This document shows, piece by piece, positions 17,244 through 24,837 of a stretch of 64,000 nucleotides of DNA (within the stretch, counting starts at the first letter, position 1; every line of letters begins with the position of its first letter). The position numbers and the translations under genes were made by a program. Below the pieces are notes generated by a model. The model worked only from the letters and a program-made list of their open reading frames with translations. It did no database searches and was not told where the DNA came from. This DNA comes from an uncultured Eubacteriales bacterium (GTDB lineage: Bacteria; Bacillota; Clostridia; Christensenellales; Aristaeellaceae): the NCBI GenBank assembly GCA_902800625.1, contig CADCFG010000005.1:62001-126000 (forward strand). The letters are read 5' to 3'.

Positions 17244-18131
17244 ATGGATAAATTCTTTTCCAACGCCGAACGCGCCGAGGTGCTGGTCCAGGCGCTGCCC
17301 TATATCAAGCGCTACAACGGCAAGATCGTCGTGGTGAAGTACGGCGGCAACGCCATGATCAACGAGCAGCTGAAGCACCAGGTGATGGAGGACATCACCC
17401 TGCTGTGGCTGATCGGCGTGAAGGTGGTGCTGGTGCACGGCGGCGGGCCGGAGATCAGCGAGACCATGCAGCGGCTGGGCAAGAAGACCGAGTTCGTGGA
17501 CGGCCTGCGGGTCACCGACCGGGAGACCGTGGACATCGTGCAGATGGTGCTGGCCGGCAAGATCAACAAGACGCTGGTCAACCTGCTGGAGATGAAGGGC
17601 GGCCGCGCCATGGGCATCTCCGGCATGGACGGGCGGCTGATCGAGGCCAGGATGCGCGACGAGCGCTTGGGCTACGTGGGCGAGATCACGAAGGTGAACA
17701 TCAAGCCCGTCACCGACCTGCTGGAGAAGGGCTACATCCCCGTGATCTCCACGCTGGGCTGCGACGCGCAGGGCAACACCTACAACATCAACGGCGACAC
17801 CGCCGCGGCCTGCGTGGCGGGGGCGCTGGGGGCCGAGAGGCTCATCATGCTCTCCGACATCCCGGGCCTGCTGCGCGACAAGGACGACCCCGCCACGCTG
17901 ATCCCGGAGCTGACCATCCAGGAAGCCGCGAAGCTGCGCAACGAGGGCGTGATCTCCGGCGGCATGATCCCGAAGGTGGAATGCTGCGTGGACGCCATCC
18001 GCGCCGGCGTGCACAAGGTCATCATCATGGACGGCCGGGTGCCCCACTCCATACTGATGGAGATCCTCACCGACGAGGGCGCGGGCACGATGGTCATGGG
18101 CGGCGTGCGGCCGGAAAAACACGAAATCTGA
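17244..18131 (+). CDS. argB: Acetylglutamate kinase
   Basis: A 295-residue amino-acid kinase phosphorylating N-acetylglutamate, the committed step. VVKYGGNAM (about 30-38) is the phosphate-binding Lys-Gly-Gly segment, LVHGGGPEIS the glycine loop, and NINGDTAAACVAGALGAERLI the substrate and nucleotide region, with GGMIPKVE carrying the conserved Lys. An N-terminal helix of about 20 residues (MDKFFSNAERAEVLVQALPY) is the feature of hexameric, arginine-inhibited enzymes, so feedback control is likely. The start follows GAAGGAG. Confidence 0.95.
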   Translation: MDKFFSNAERAEVLVQALPYIKRYNGKIVVVKYGGNAMINEQLKHQVMEDITLLWLIGVKVVLVHGGGPEISETMQRLGKKTEFVDGLRVTDRETVDIVQMVLAGKINKTLVNLLEMKGGRAMGISGMDGRLIEARMRDERLGYVGEITKVNIKPVTDLLEKGYIPVISTLGCDAQGNTYNINGDTAAACVAGALGAERLIMLSDIPGLLRDKDDPATLIPELTIQEAAKLRNEGVISGGMIPKVECCVDAIRAGVHKVIIMDGRVPHSILMEILTDEGAGTMVMGGVRPEKHEI

Positions 18132-18150
18132 CCCAATGGAGGGAATCAAT

Positions 18151-19317
18151 ATGAGCAACACCATGCAGCTGGACAAGACCTATATCGCCGGCACCTACGC
18201 CCGCTTCCCGGTGGAGCTGGCCAGGGGCAAGGGCTCTCTGGCCTGGGACGTGAACGGCAAGGAGTACATCGACCTGGGCAGCGGCATCGCCGTGAACGGG
18301 TTCGGCATCTCGGACGACATCTGGCTGAAGGCCGTCACCGAGCAGCTGGGTAAGCTCCCCCACGCCTCGAACCTCTACTACACCGAGCCCTGCGCGAAGC
18401 TGGCCGAGATGCTGTGCCAGCGCACGGGCATGAAAAAGGTGTTCTTCGGAAACTCCGGCGCGGAGGCCAACGAGTGCCTGATCAAGGCGGCCCGCAAGTA
18501 CGCCGCCGAGAAGCACGGCGCCGACTGCTATACCATCGTCACCCTGGTGAACAGCTTCCACGGCCGCACGCTGACCACGCTGTCGGCCACCGGTCAGGAC
18601 CACTACCACGAGCTCTACCAGCCGCTGACCCCGGGCTTTGCCCACATCCCCGCCGGGGACCTTGACGCCCTGAAGGAATTGGCCAGGACCACGAAGATCG
18701 CCGCCGTGCTGATCGAGTGCGTGCAGGGCGAGGGCGGCGTGGTACCGCTGGACAAGGCGTTCGTGGAGGGTCTGGGGGCCTACTGCGCGGAGAACGACGT
18801 GCTGCTGGCGGTGGACGAGGTGCAGACCGGCAACGGCCGCAGCGGCCAGCTGTATTCCTACATGAACTACGGCATCACCCCGGACATCGTCTCCACGGCC
18901 AAGGGTCTGGGCGGCGGGCTGCCCATCGGCGCCTGTCTGCTGGGCGAGAAGGTCAAGGACGTGTTCGCCCCCGGCGACCACGGCTCCACCTTCGGCGGCA
19001 ACCCGGCGTCCTGCGCCGGCGGCGTCAGCATCCTGGGCCGCATCGACGAGGCGCTGCTTCAGGGCGTGCGCCAGCGCAGCCAGTACATATTCGATCAGCT
19101 CACCGGCGCCAAGGGCGTGGAATCCGTCAGCGGCATGGGCCTGATGATCGGCATCAAGCCCGTCAAGCCCGCCCGCGAGGTGGTGGGCAGGTGCATCGAA
19201 AACGGCGTGCTTTGCCTGACCGCCAAGGACCGCGTGCGGCTGCTGCCCGCGCTGAACATCCCCATGGAACAGCTGGAGAAGGCCATCGCCGTGCTGAAGG
19301 CCGCGTTGGCGGAATAA
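18151..19317 (+). CDS. argD: Acetylornithine aminotransferase
   Basis: A 388-residue class III PLP aminotransferase making N-acetylornithine from the semialdehyde and glutamate. NSGAEANECLIKAARKY binds the cofactor phosphate, LAVDEVQTGNGRSG holds the PLP-binding Asp, and TAKGLGGGLPIGA the Schiff-base Lys (about residue 250). The ATG at 18151 is preferred to 18136 because the ribosome binding site GGAGGG lies between them. Last arg gene in the window: argF, argG and argH are absent. A strong terminator follows. Confidence 0.93.
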   Translation: MSNTMQLDKTYIAGTYARFPVELARGKGSLAWDVNGKEYIDLGSGIAVNGFGISDDIWLKAVTEQLGKLPHASNLYYTEPCAKLAEMLCQRTGMKKVFFGNSGAEANECLIKAARKYAAEKHGADCYTIVTLVNSFHGRTLTTLSATGQDHYHELYQPLTPGFAHIPAGDLDALKELARTTKIAAVLIECVQGEGGVVPLDKAFVEGLGAYCAENDVLLAVDEVQTGNGRSGQLYSYMNYGITPDIVSTAKGLGGGLPIGACLLGEKVKDVFAPGDHGSTFGGNPASCAGGVSILGRIDEALLQGVRQRSQYIFDQLTGAKGVESVSGMGLMIGIKPVKPAREVVGRCIENGVLCLTAKDRVRLLPALNIPMEQLEKAIAVLKAALAE

Positions 19318-19330
19318 ACCCGCATGACAA

Positions 19331-19358
19331 TGGCCCCGCGCCAATCGGCGCGGGGCCA
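19331..19358. terminator. Bidirectional terminator between argD and the AraC gene
   Basis: A 12-bp perfect stem, TGGCCCCGCGCC (19331-19342) with GGCGCGGGGCCA (19347-19358), loop AATC, followed by TTTGTG on the plus strand. It serves argD (+) and probably the convergent AraC gene (-). Confidence 0.8.
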
Positions 19359-19370
19359 TTTGTGTGCAAG

Positions 19371-20204
19371 CTACAGCTTTTTCAGCGGGACCCAGATGTA
19401 GCTGAGGGTGTCGGCGGGGTCCTCGGCAGGGGGCATGTAGATCTCGATCGAATAGTTCCCCGCGAGGGCATAGCCGGTCAGGGACGGCAACCATTCCGAC
19501 CAGATCTGGGTGTTCACCCACTGCAGGCTCTCCGGCAGCGGCCCCCGGCAGACGAACTGCGCCCAGTGGCTCGCCGGGATCAGGGCCGTCTGGCAGCCCT
19601 CCGTGATGTCCTCCCAGGGGATGTACAGGTCGGCGATCCAGTAGTCGAAGTCCCTTCCGTTCATATCCATGCAGACGCCGAACATGCCCTTGAGGCCCTT
19701 CATGTCCTTCTGCCATTCCTTCCAGTTCTTCGGGATCTCCTGGTAGCTGGTCTCGATATCGAAGCGCCGCTTGACGCCAACGATGGTGAACGGCGCCTTT
19801 TCCACAATGCAATAGTCCAACATGTTTCCGCCCTCCAGTGCGATTTTGATGTGCATCGGAGCGAGGGACCGCAGATTCGCGCCGGGCTCCTTCGCCTGGG
19901 ACGGCGCAAGCCCGTGGAACCTCTGGAATGCCTTTGCGAAGCTGTCCGGCGAATCATAGCCGTACTTCACCGCCACGTCGATCACCCGGGCAGCGGAGCC
20001 GGAAAGCTCCTGGGCGGCCAGGGTCATGCGCCGGGCGCGGATGTACTCCCCCACCGTCATGCCGCAGAGTGCGCCGAAGATGCGCTGATAGTAGAAGGGC
20101 GACAGCGCGGCCCTTGCCGCGACGGTCTCGATGTCCAGCGCCTCCGTCAGGTTCTGCTCGATGAAGTCAATGGACGCCTGGAACCCCTCGATCCATCCCC
20201 GCAT
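19371..20204 (-). CDS. AraC-family regulator with GyrI-like effector domain
   Basis: A 277-residue regulator. The N-terminal AraC DNA-binding domain (about 5-105) has two helix-turn-helix units (DIETVAARAALSPFYYQRIF and VIDVAVKYGYDSPDSFAKAFQ). The C-terminal 150 residues form an AraC effector-binding/GyrI-like domain (IVEKAPFTIVGVKRRF to YIWVPLKKL), as in Rob/SoxS-like activators that sense drugs. The ATG at 20204 is chosen because AAGGGGGG lies 8 nt upstream; an in-frame earlier start lacks support. It is monocistronic and divergent from nothing nearby; its targets are unknown. Confidence 0.87.
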   Translation of the reverse strand: MRGWIEGFQASIDFIEQNLTEALDIETVAARAALSPFYYQRIFGALCGMTVGEYIRARRMTLAAQELSGSAARVIDVAVKYGYDSPDSFAKAFQRFHGLAPSQAKEPGANLRSLAPMHIKIALEGGNMLDYCIVEKAPFTIVGVKRRFDIETSYQEIPKNWKEWQKDMKGLKGMFGVCMDMNGRDFDYWIADLYIPWEDITEGCQTALIPASHWAQFVCRGPLPESLQWVNTQIWSEWLPSLTGYALAGNYSIEIYMPPAEDPADTLSYIWVPLKKL

Positions 20205-20270
20205 TTCGGTTCCCCCCTTCCAATGCAACGTCAGTATATCAGATCGTCCGGGCGGATGCCCGACAAATCA

Positions 20271-20302
20271 TGCGCTCTTTGTCCGGCTGGGCAAAGAGCG
20301 CA
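20271..20302 (-). terminator. Probable terminator of the aldo/keto reductase gene
   Basis: An 11-bp perfect inverted repeat, TGCGCTCTTTG (20271-20281) and CAAAGAGCGCA (20292-20302), 20 nt past the reductase stop. Only a short T-rich stretch (TGATTTG) follows on the minus strand, so efficiency is uncertain. Confidence 0.5.
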
Positions 20303-20322
20303 CGCAGTTAAGACCTTTTATG

Positions 20323-21444
20323 TTACTGTTCCATCTCCCTGCACTTTTCAAGCAAGCTGATGATGGGCAGGTGCTGGGGGCAGGCGCCCTCGCACTGGCC
20401 GCACTGCACGCAGTCGGCGGCGCGGCCCCTGCCCATGGTCACGTTGTTGTACTCCCGCACGGTGCGGAAGTGCGGGCTGCCCTTGCGGCGGTTGGCCACG
20501 GTGAAGATGTCCGGGATCGGGATGCCCATGGGGCAGCCCTCCACGCAGTAGCGGCAGCCCGTGCAGGGGATGGACTGGTCGGCGTTCAGCACCTCCTGGG
20601 CCCGCCGGATCACATCCTGCTCAGCGGCGTCCAGGGGCTTGAAATGGCGCATATAGCTCAGGTTGTCCTCCATCTGCTCAAAGCTGCTCATGCCGGAGAG
20701 CACCGTGATGATGTTGTCCAGGCTGGCAATGTAGCGGATAGCCCAGGACGCGCAGGAGGCATCCGGGTCGGCGGCCTTCAAGATGTCGCGCACGCCGGGG
20801 ATGGGATCGGCCAGTATGCCGCCCTTCACCGGCTCCATCACCGTGACGGGCACGCCGTGTGCCTTGCAAATCTCCCAGTTGCGCCTCGAAGCCACGCCCG
20901 GGTTCTCCCAGTCGGCGTAGTTCATCTGCAGCTGCACGAACTCGGCGTCCGGGTACTTCGTGAGCAGCTCCTCCAGCATGTCCGGGTCGGCGTGGAAGGA
21001 GAACCCCCAGTGCTTGATCAGTCCCTTGGCCTTCTGTTCCTTCACGAAGTCCCAGATGCCGTACTTGTCGTACACCTCGATGTTGTTGCGCTGGAGGGCG
21101 TGGAGCAGGTAGAAGTCGAAATAGCCCGCCCCGGTGCGTTGAAGGCTGATGTCGAACTGGCGCTTGGCGGCCTGCTCGTCCGGGCTGCCCAGCCAGGCGT
21201 TCAGCTTGGTGGCCAGGGTGTAGCGTTCCCGGGGATAGCGGTCGGCCACGGCGGCCTTGAAGGCGGCCTCGCTGGCGCCGTCGTCGTAGACATAGGCGGT
21301 ATCAAAGTAGGTGCCCCCCGCCTCCAGGAAGGCGTCCGCCATCTTTGAGACCTGGGGAATGTCGATGGTGCCATCGGGGTTCTTGGGCAGGCGCATCAGC
21401 CCGAAACCCAGCTTGAAGGTGTCCTTTCCCAAATAATCGCTCAT
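20323..21444 (-). CDS. Aldo/keto reductase with C-terminal 4Fe-4S ferredoxin domain
   Basis: A 373-residue oxidoreductase. The first 270 residues are an AKR barrel: FDTAYVYDDG contains the catalytic Asp-Tyr pair, and IKHWGFSFH sits at the conserved GxS strand. Residues about 280-365 form a ferredoxin-like domain with CTGCRYCVEGCPMGI and CVQCGQCEGACP, each a CxxCxxCxxxCP cluster motif, so two 4Fe-4S clusters are expected. This fusion is typical of anaerobes and suggests electron transfer to or from ferredoxin. The start follows CAGGAGGCAAAC. It begins 42 nt after the L,D-transpeptidase stop, so the two may share a transcript. The substrate is unknown. Confidence 0.9.
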   Translation of the reverse strand: MSDYLGKDTFKLGFGLMRLPKNPDGTIDIPQVSKMADAFLEAGGTYFDTAYVYDDGASEAAFKAAVADRYPRERYTLATKLNAWLGSPDEQAAKRQFDISLQRTGAGYFDFYLLHALQRNNIEVYDKYGIWDFVKEQKAKGLIKHWGFSFHADPDMLEELLTKYPDAEFVQLQMNYADWENPGVASRRNWEICKAHGVPVTVMEPVKGGILADPIPGVRDILKAADPDASCASWAIRYIASLDNIITVLSGMSSFEQMEDNLSYMRHFKPLDAAEQDVIRRAQEVLNADQSIPCTGCRYCVEGCPMGIPIPDIFTVANRRKGSPHFRTVREYNNVTMGRGRAADCVQCGQCEGACPQHLPIISLLEKCREMEQ

Positions 21445-21486
21445 GTTTGCCTCCTGTATTGGTCGTCAATTGAAACACTCAACGCG

Positions 21487-23199
21487 TCACGACTGCGCGT
21501 CTTCCAGCATCACCAGCTGCAGATCCTCCCGCAGCGCCCAGCCCTGGTGGCCCTTGTACTGGATCAGGCACCAGCTGTCGTCCATCTCCAGCACCTCCAC
21601 CTGCGTGCCCTTGGGCAGGCGCCCCAGCAGCTCGGCGGCGTCGGTGTTGTCGTCGTAGACGCCCGCGCTGGCCTTGGCCGTGGCGTAATCCACCTGCGCA
21701 GCGGCGTCCGCGGCGGCCTGGTCCTCCCCGCTTGGGATCGCGTCCTCCGGGCCGGTCCAGAAGCGAAGGTAGGCGTTCATCAGGTAGCCCTCCGCGCCTC
21801 CGTAGCGCACCTGCGTCCACTCGGCATATTGCCGCTCCACCCGCAGGCTGGCGCCGTCCTCCACCATGGCCAGCACGTCGCTTTCGGCATTGGGCTCCGC
21901 GCGCAGGTTCAGGGAGAGGGCCTGGCCGTGGGTGTCCACGGTGGCGTAGTTCACCAGCTGGGAGATGTCCGTGGTCTGTTCGTTGGCGGCCAGGTATTCC
22001 GCAAAGACCTCGCTGGGCTTCCTGGCCCCGGCCAGTACGTCCTGGGCCGTGCAGCCCACGGTGTAGACCCGGCCGTCCTCCGGGGAGGTGTACACCAGCT
22101 GGACGAGCTGCTGGTCGGCATTCTCCTTAAAATCGTAAGTCGCGCCGTCAAAGGTCTGGCGCAGCCTGCCGGCCTCGTAGTCGATGGCCTTCTGCACCTC
22201 GGGGGAGGCCTCGCCAGTGACCTTGTAGCCATAGACCTTCTGGAACCGGCTCACGGCCCCGGACACGCCCACGTCGTAGACGCTGTCCAGCTCGCTTTCG
22301 TCATAGAGCCTGAGCGCCGCCAGGTTCTCCTGCAGCTTGCGCACGGCGGGGCCGCCCATGCCCGCCGTCAGCGCCACGTTCATGGCCGTGGGGGCGTCGT
22401 CGGCATAGAGCCTCTGCCGGAAATCCACGCTGGCCGCGCCGGTCAGCGCCTCGCTCAGCAGGTACTGGGCCATGCGCACGGCGTTGACGGTTGCGCCGTC
22501 ATACTCGCCGGTCATCTCACCATCGTATATGCCCAGGTCCCTCAGGCGGTATTGCAGGTCCAGCACCTCCGGGCCCTGACTTCCCCGTCCCAGGGCGCCG
22601 GGCTCGTCGGATACACCCAGGAAGCTGTCGTAGGAAAAGCCCTGGTCGGCGTCGAAGCTCTGCTGGTACAACAGCTGGCGCAGGCTCTCGCTGCGCTCGC
22701 CGCTCTTGGTGATGCGCACCGCCGTGCCCGACAGGCAGTTGTCCGATATGAACTTCGCGTCCTCCCAGCGCAGGCGAACACAGCCGTGGGAGGCCGGAAA
22801 GCCGAAGTCCTTCATCGCCTGTTTCTCCGGCGAGAGCAGCGATTTGTCCATGTAGGGCAGCGAGTGAAACAGCAGCGCGCCGAATATGCGCGCGGGATAG
22901 CGCACGTAGCGGCGAAAGTCCGCGATATAGTACCAGGGCTTTCGGTCCGTGGCGCGGTCGGCTTGCATGATGAAATCTCCGGTGGGCGTCGAATCACCCC
23001 CGCCCGTCGAGCACAGCATTTGCCGCACGATCTCGCCGGTCTTGTTCTCGTAGACCGTCACGATCTGGCTGCTGATGTCCACCTCGATGCGGTAGGGCAT
23101 GTCCTTCGGCCCGTCGGCCCGGGCGGTGCCGGATGGCAGCGCCGCCGTGAGCGCCAGTGCCCACACTGCCAGCAGCGCAAGCAAACGTCGCATTTTCAT
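21487..23199 (-). CDS. Secreted L,D-transpeptidase with peptidoglycan-binding and SH3 domains
   Basis: A 570-residue cell-wall enzyme. After a signal peptide (1 to about 28, MKMRRLLALLAVWALALTAA), a YkuD domain (about 35-165) carries the catalytic SHGCVRLRWEDA with Cys near 140, which makes 3-3 peptidoglycan crosslinks or attaches proteins. Two PG_binding_1-like repeats follow (about 195-260 and 275-350, LQYRLRDLGIYDGEMTG and LQENLAALRLYDE), then two SH3b-like domains (about 430-490 and 510-565). The ATG at 23199 follows GAGG at 9 nt and gives a clean signal sequence; the longer upstream start does not. Confidence 0.88.
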   Translation of the reverse strand: MKMRRLLALLAVWALALTAALPSGTARADGPKDMPYRIEVDISSQIVTVYENKTGEIVRQMLCSTGGGDSTPTGDFIMQADRATDRKPWYYIADFRRYVRYPARIFGALLFHSLPYMDKSLLSPEKQAMKDFGFPASHGCVRLRWEDAKFISDNCLSGTAVRITKSGERSESLRQLLYQQSFDADQGFSYDSFLGVSDEPGALGRGSQGPEVLDLQYRLRDLGIYDGEMTGEYDGATVNAVRMAQYLLSEALTGAASVDFRQRLYADDAPTAMNVALTAGMGGPAVRKLQENLAALRLYDESELDSVYDVGVSGAVSRFQKVYGYKVTGEASPEVQKAIDYEAGRLRQTFDGATYDFKENADQQLVQLVYTSPEDGRVYTVGCTAQDVLAGARKPSEVFAEYLAANEQTTDISQLVNYATVDTHGQALSLNLRAEPNAESDVLAMVEDGASLRVERQYAEWTQVRYGGAEGYLMNAYLRFWTGPEDAIPSGEDQAAADAAAQVDYATAKASAGVYDDNTDAAELLGRLPKGTQVEVLEMDDSWCLIQYKGHQGWALREDLQLVMLEDAQS

Positions 23200-23273
23200 G
23201 GATCTCAACCTCGTCGATCCCCCTGTCCCGTCCAAAAGGCAGCGGACACGGGTGCGCAAAATATACTGATAAT

Positions 23274-23302
23274 ACTATATCACATTTTTGTCTATTTTAC
23301 AA
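23274..23302 (-). promoter_or_regulatory. Promoter of the L,D-transpeptidase gene
   Basis: Minus-strand TTGTAA (23297-23302), 17 bp, TATAGT (23274-23279), about 75 nt before the start codon in an AT-rich island. Confidence 0.5.
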
Positions 23303-23372
23303 CGTATATTTAATGCGACGATTTCCGGCGGATCCCCTGGTCTCCGCCGGACCGCGTGCGATTCCAATGCTT

Positions 23373-23397
23373 CGGCGGAGCCCGATGGGCTCCGCCG
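23373..23397 (-). terminator. Probable terminator of lysC
   Basis: An 11-bp stem CGGCGGAGCCC / GGGCTCCGCCG with loop GAT, 28 nt after the lysC stop. No T-run follows, so it may act weakly or as an mRNA-end hairpin. Confidence 0.45.
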
Positions 23398-23424
23398 CTC
23401 GCTTCATGCAGTTTTCCGGCCGCG

Positions 23425-24747
23425 TCAGACGGGGCCGTCGATGGTGTCGTAGATGGCCCGCACGGCCTCCTCGTACTTCTCCTCGGGCACGCCGATCAGC
23501 AGGTTCAGCTTGCCCGCGCCCTGGTTGATGGTGTTGATGGGCATGCCCGCCCGAGCCAGCGCCTGGAGCACCCGCACGTTGGCGTCGCAGGACTCCGTGC
23601 CCTTCTCGCCGATGACGGCGATCATCGAGAGCCGCTCCGTCAGGCCCAGGTAGTCCGGGTCCAGCTTCTGCCGGATCTCCTCGAACAGTTCGTCCTTGCA
23701 GGGGGCCAGCAGGTCGCTGCGGATCACCAGCGTCACGGTGTCGATGCCCGTCAGGCACTGTTCAAAGGGCAATCGGCGGTTCTTGAGGATGTCCAGCATC
23801 ACGGCGGTGAAGCCGGATTCGTCCGAGACCATCACCTTCTCCACCTGGATGACCGACATGCCCACCCGGCCCGCCACGCCGATGATGGGATACTTCGTCT
23901 CCCCCTTCGGCAGCTTGCGCACGATGGTGGTGCCGGCATCCTCCGGGCGGTCGGTGTTGCGGATGTTGATGGGGATGTCCATGCCCGTCACCGGCATCAC
24001 CGCGTCCGTGTGCAGCACCGACGCGCCCATGTAGGACAGGGTGCGCAGCTCGCGGTAGCTGACATACGGCACGGTCTTGGCCCGGGGCACGATGCGGGGA
24101 TCGGCGGCCAGCAGCCCGGACACGTCCGTCCAGTTCTCGTACAGGTCTGCCCCCACCGCCGCGGCGGCCAGACTGCCCGTCACGTCGCTGCCGCCCCGGG
24201 ACAGCGTGCGCACGCGCCCGTCCATGTCCGCGCCGTAGAAGCCCGCGATCACGGCATTCTGCAGGGGCCGCAGCGCCGCTCCCATGGTGCGCCGGGTCAT
24301 GGCGGCGTCCAGTCGGCCTTCCGCGTCGAAGCACACGCACCATTCCGGGTCCACGAAGGTGTAGCCCAGCCACGCGGCCGCCAGCCGGGCGCTCAGGTAC
24401 TCGCCCCGGCTGACCACCCAGTCCGGGTTCACCTCGCCCTGCAGGTGCTCCCGCAGCCGCGCGATCTCCGCCTCCAGCGGAAATTCCAGCTCCAGGCCGT
24501 CCATGATCTCCCGGAAGCGGCCATGTACCAGCGCCAGCATCGGCTCGAAGCTCTCCCCCGCCGCGGCCCTTTCCACGCAGCGCGCCAGCAGGTCGGTGAC
24601 CTTCTCATCCCCGTCGAAGCGCTTTCCCGGCGCGGAGACCACGATAAACCGCCGTCCGGGATCCGCCTCCACGATCCGCCGCATCTTTCTGAACTGTTCC
24701 GCGTCGGCCAGGGATGTCCCGCCGAACTTGGCCACTACCGTTCTCAT
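23425..24747 (-). CDS. lysC: Aspartate kinase
   Basis: A 440-residue enzyme phosphorylating aspartate, the entry to lysine, threonine, methionine and diaminopimelate. VAKFGGTSLADAEQF (about 5-19) is the KFGGTS phosphate-binding signature; GFYGADMDGRVRTLSRGGSDVTGS is the second kinase motif. The last ~150 residues hold two ACT domains (GRVGMSVIQVEKVM and AVIGEKGTESC), so allosteric feedback is expected. The start has no strong ribosome binding site (AGGTG at 13 nt). Only 90 nt separate it from the GH31 gene, leaving no room for a lysine riboswitch. Confidence 0.93.
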   Translation of the reverse strand: MRTVVAKFGGTSLADAEQFRKMRRIVEADPGRRFIVVSAPGKRFDGDEKVTDLLARCVERAAAGESFEPMLALVHGRFREIMDGLELEFPLEAEIARLREHLQGEVNPDWVVSRGEYLSARLAAAWLGYTFVDPEWCVCFDAEGRLDAAMTRRTMGAALRPLQNAVIAGFYGADMDGRVRTLSRGGSDVTGSLAAAAVGADLYENWTDVSGLLAADPRIVPRAKTVPYVSYRELRTLSYMGASVLHTDAVMPVTGMDIPINIRNTDRPEDAGTTIVRKLPKGETKYPIIGVAGRVGMSVIQVEKVMVSDESGFTAVMLDILKNRRLPFEQCLTGIDTVTLVIRSDLLAPCKDELFEEIRQKLDPDYLGLTERLSMIAVIGEKGTESCDANVRVLQALARAGMPINTINQGAGKLNLLIGVPEEKYEEAVRAIYDTIDGPV

Positions 24748-24837
24748 AGGTATTCACGCACCTGTACTCATAATTCCGGGGCACATGCCCGCCCGGAAGG
24801 CACCCTCATTGTATCGCATTTCATCCGTCATTTCAAC

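Noticed and set aside
24748..24837. Possible lysine riboswitch before lysC
   Set aside because: Only 90 nt separate lysC from the GH31 gene, too short for the ~170-nt aptamer, and no matching motifs are present.
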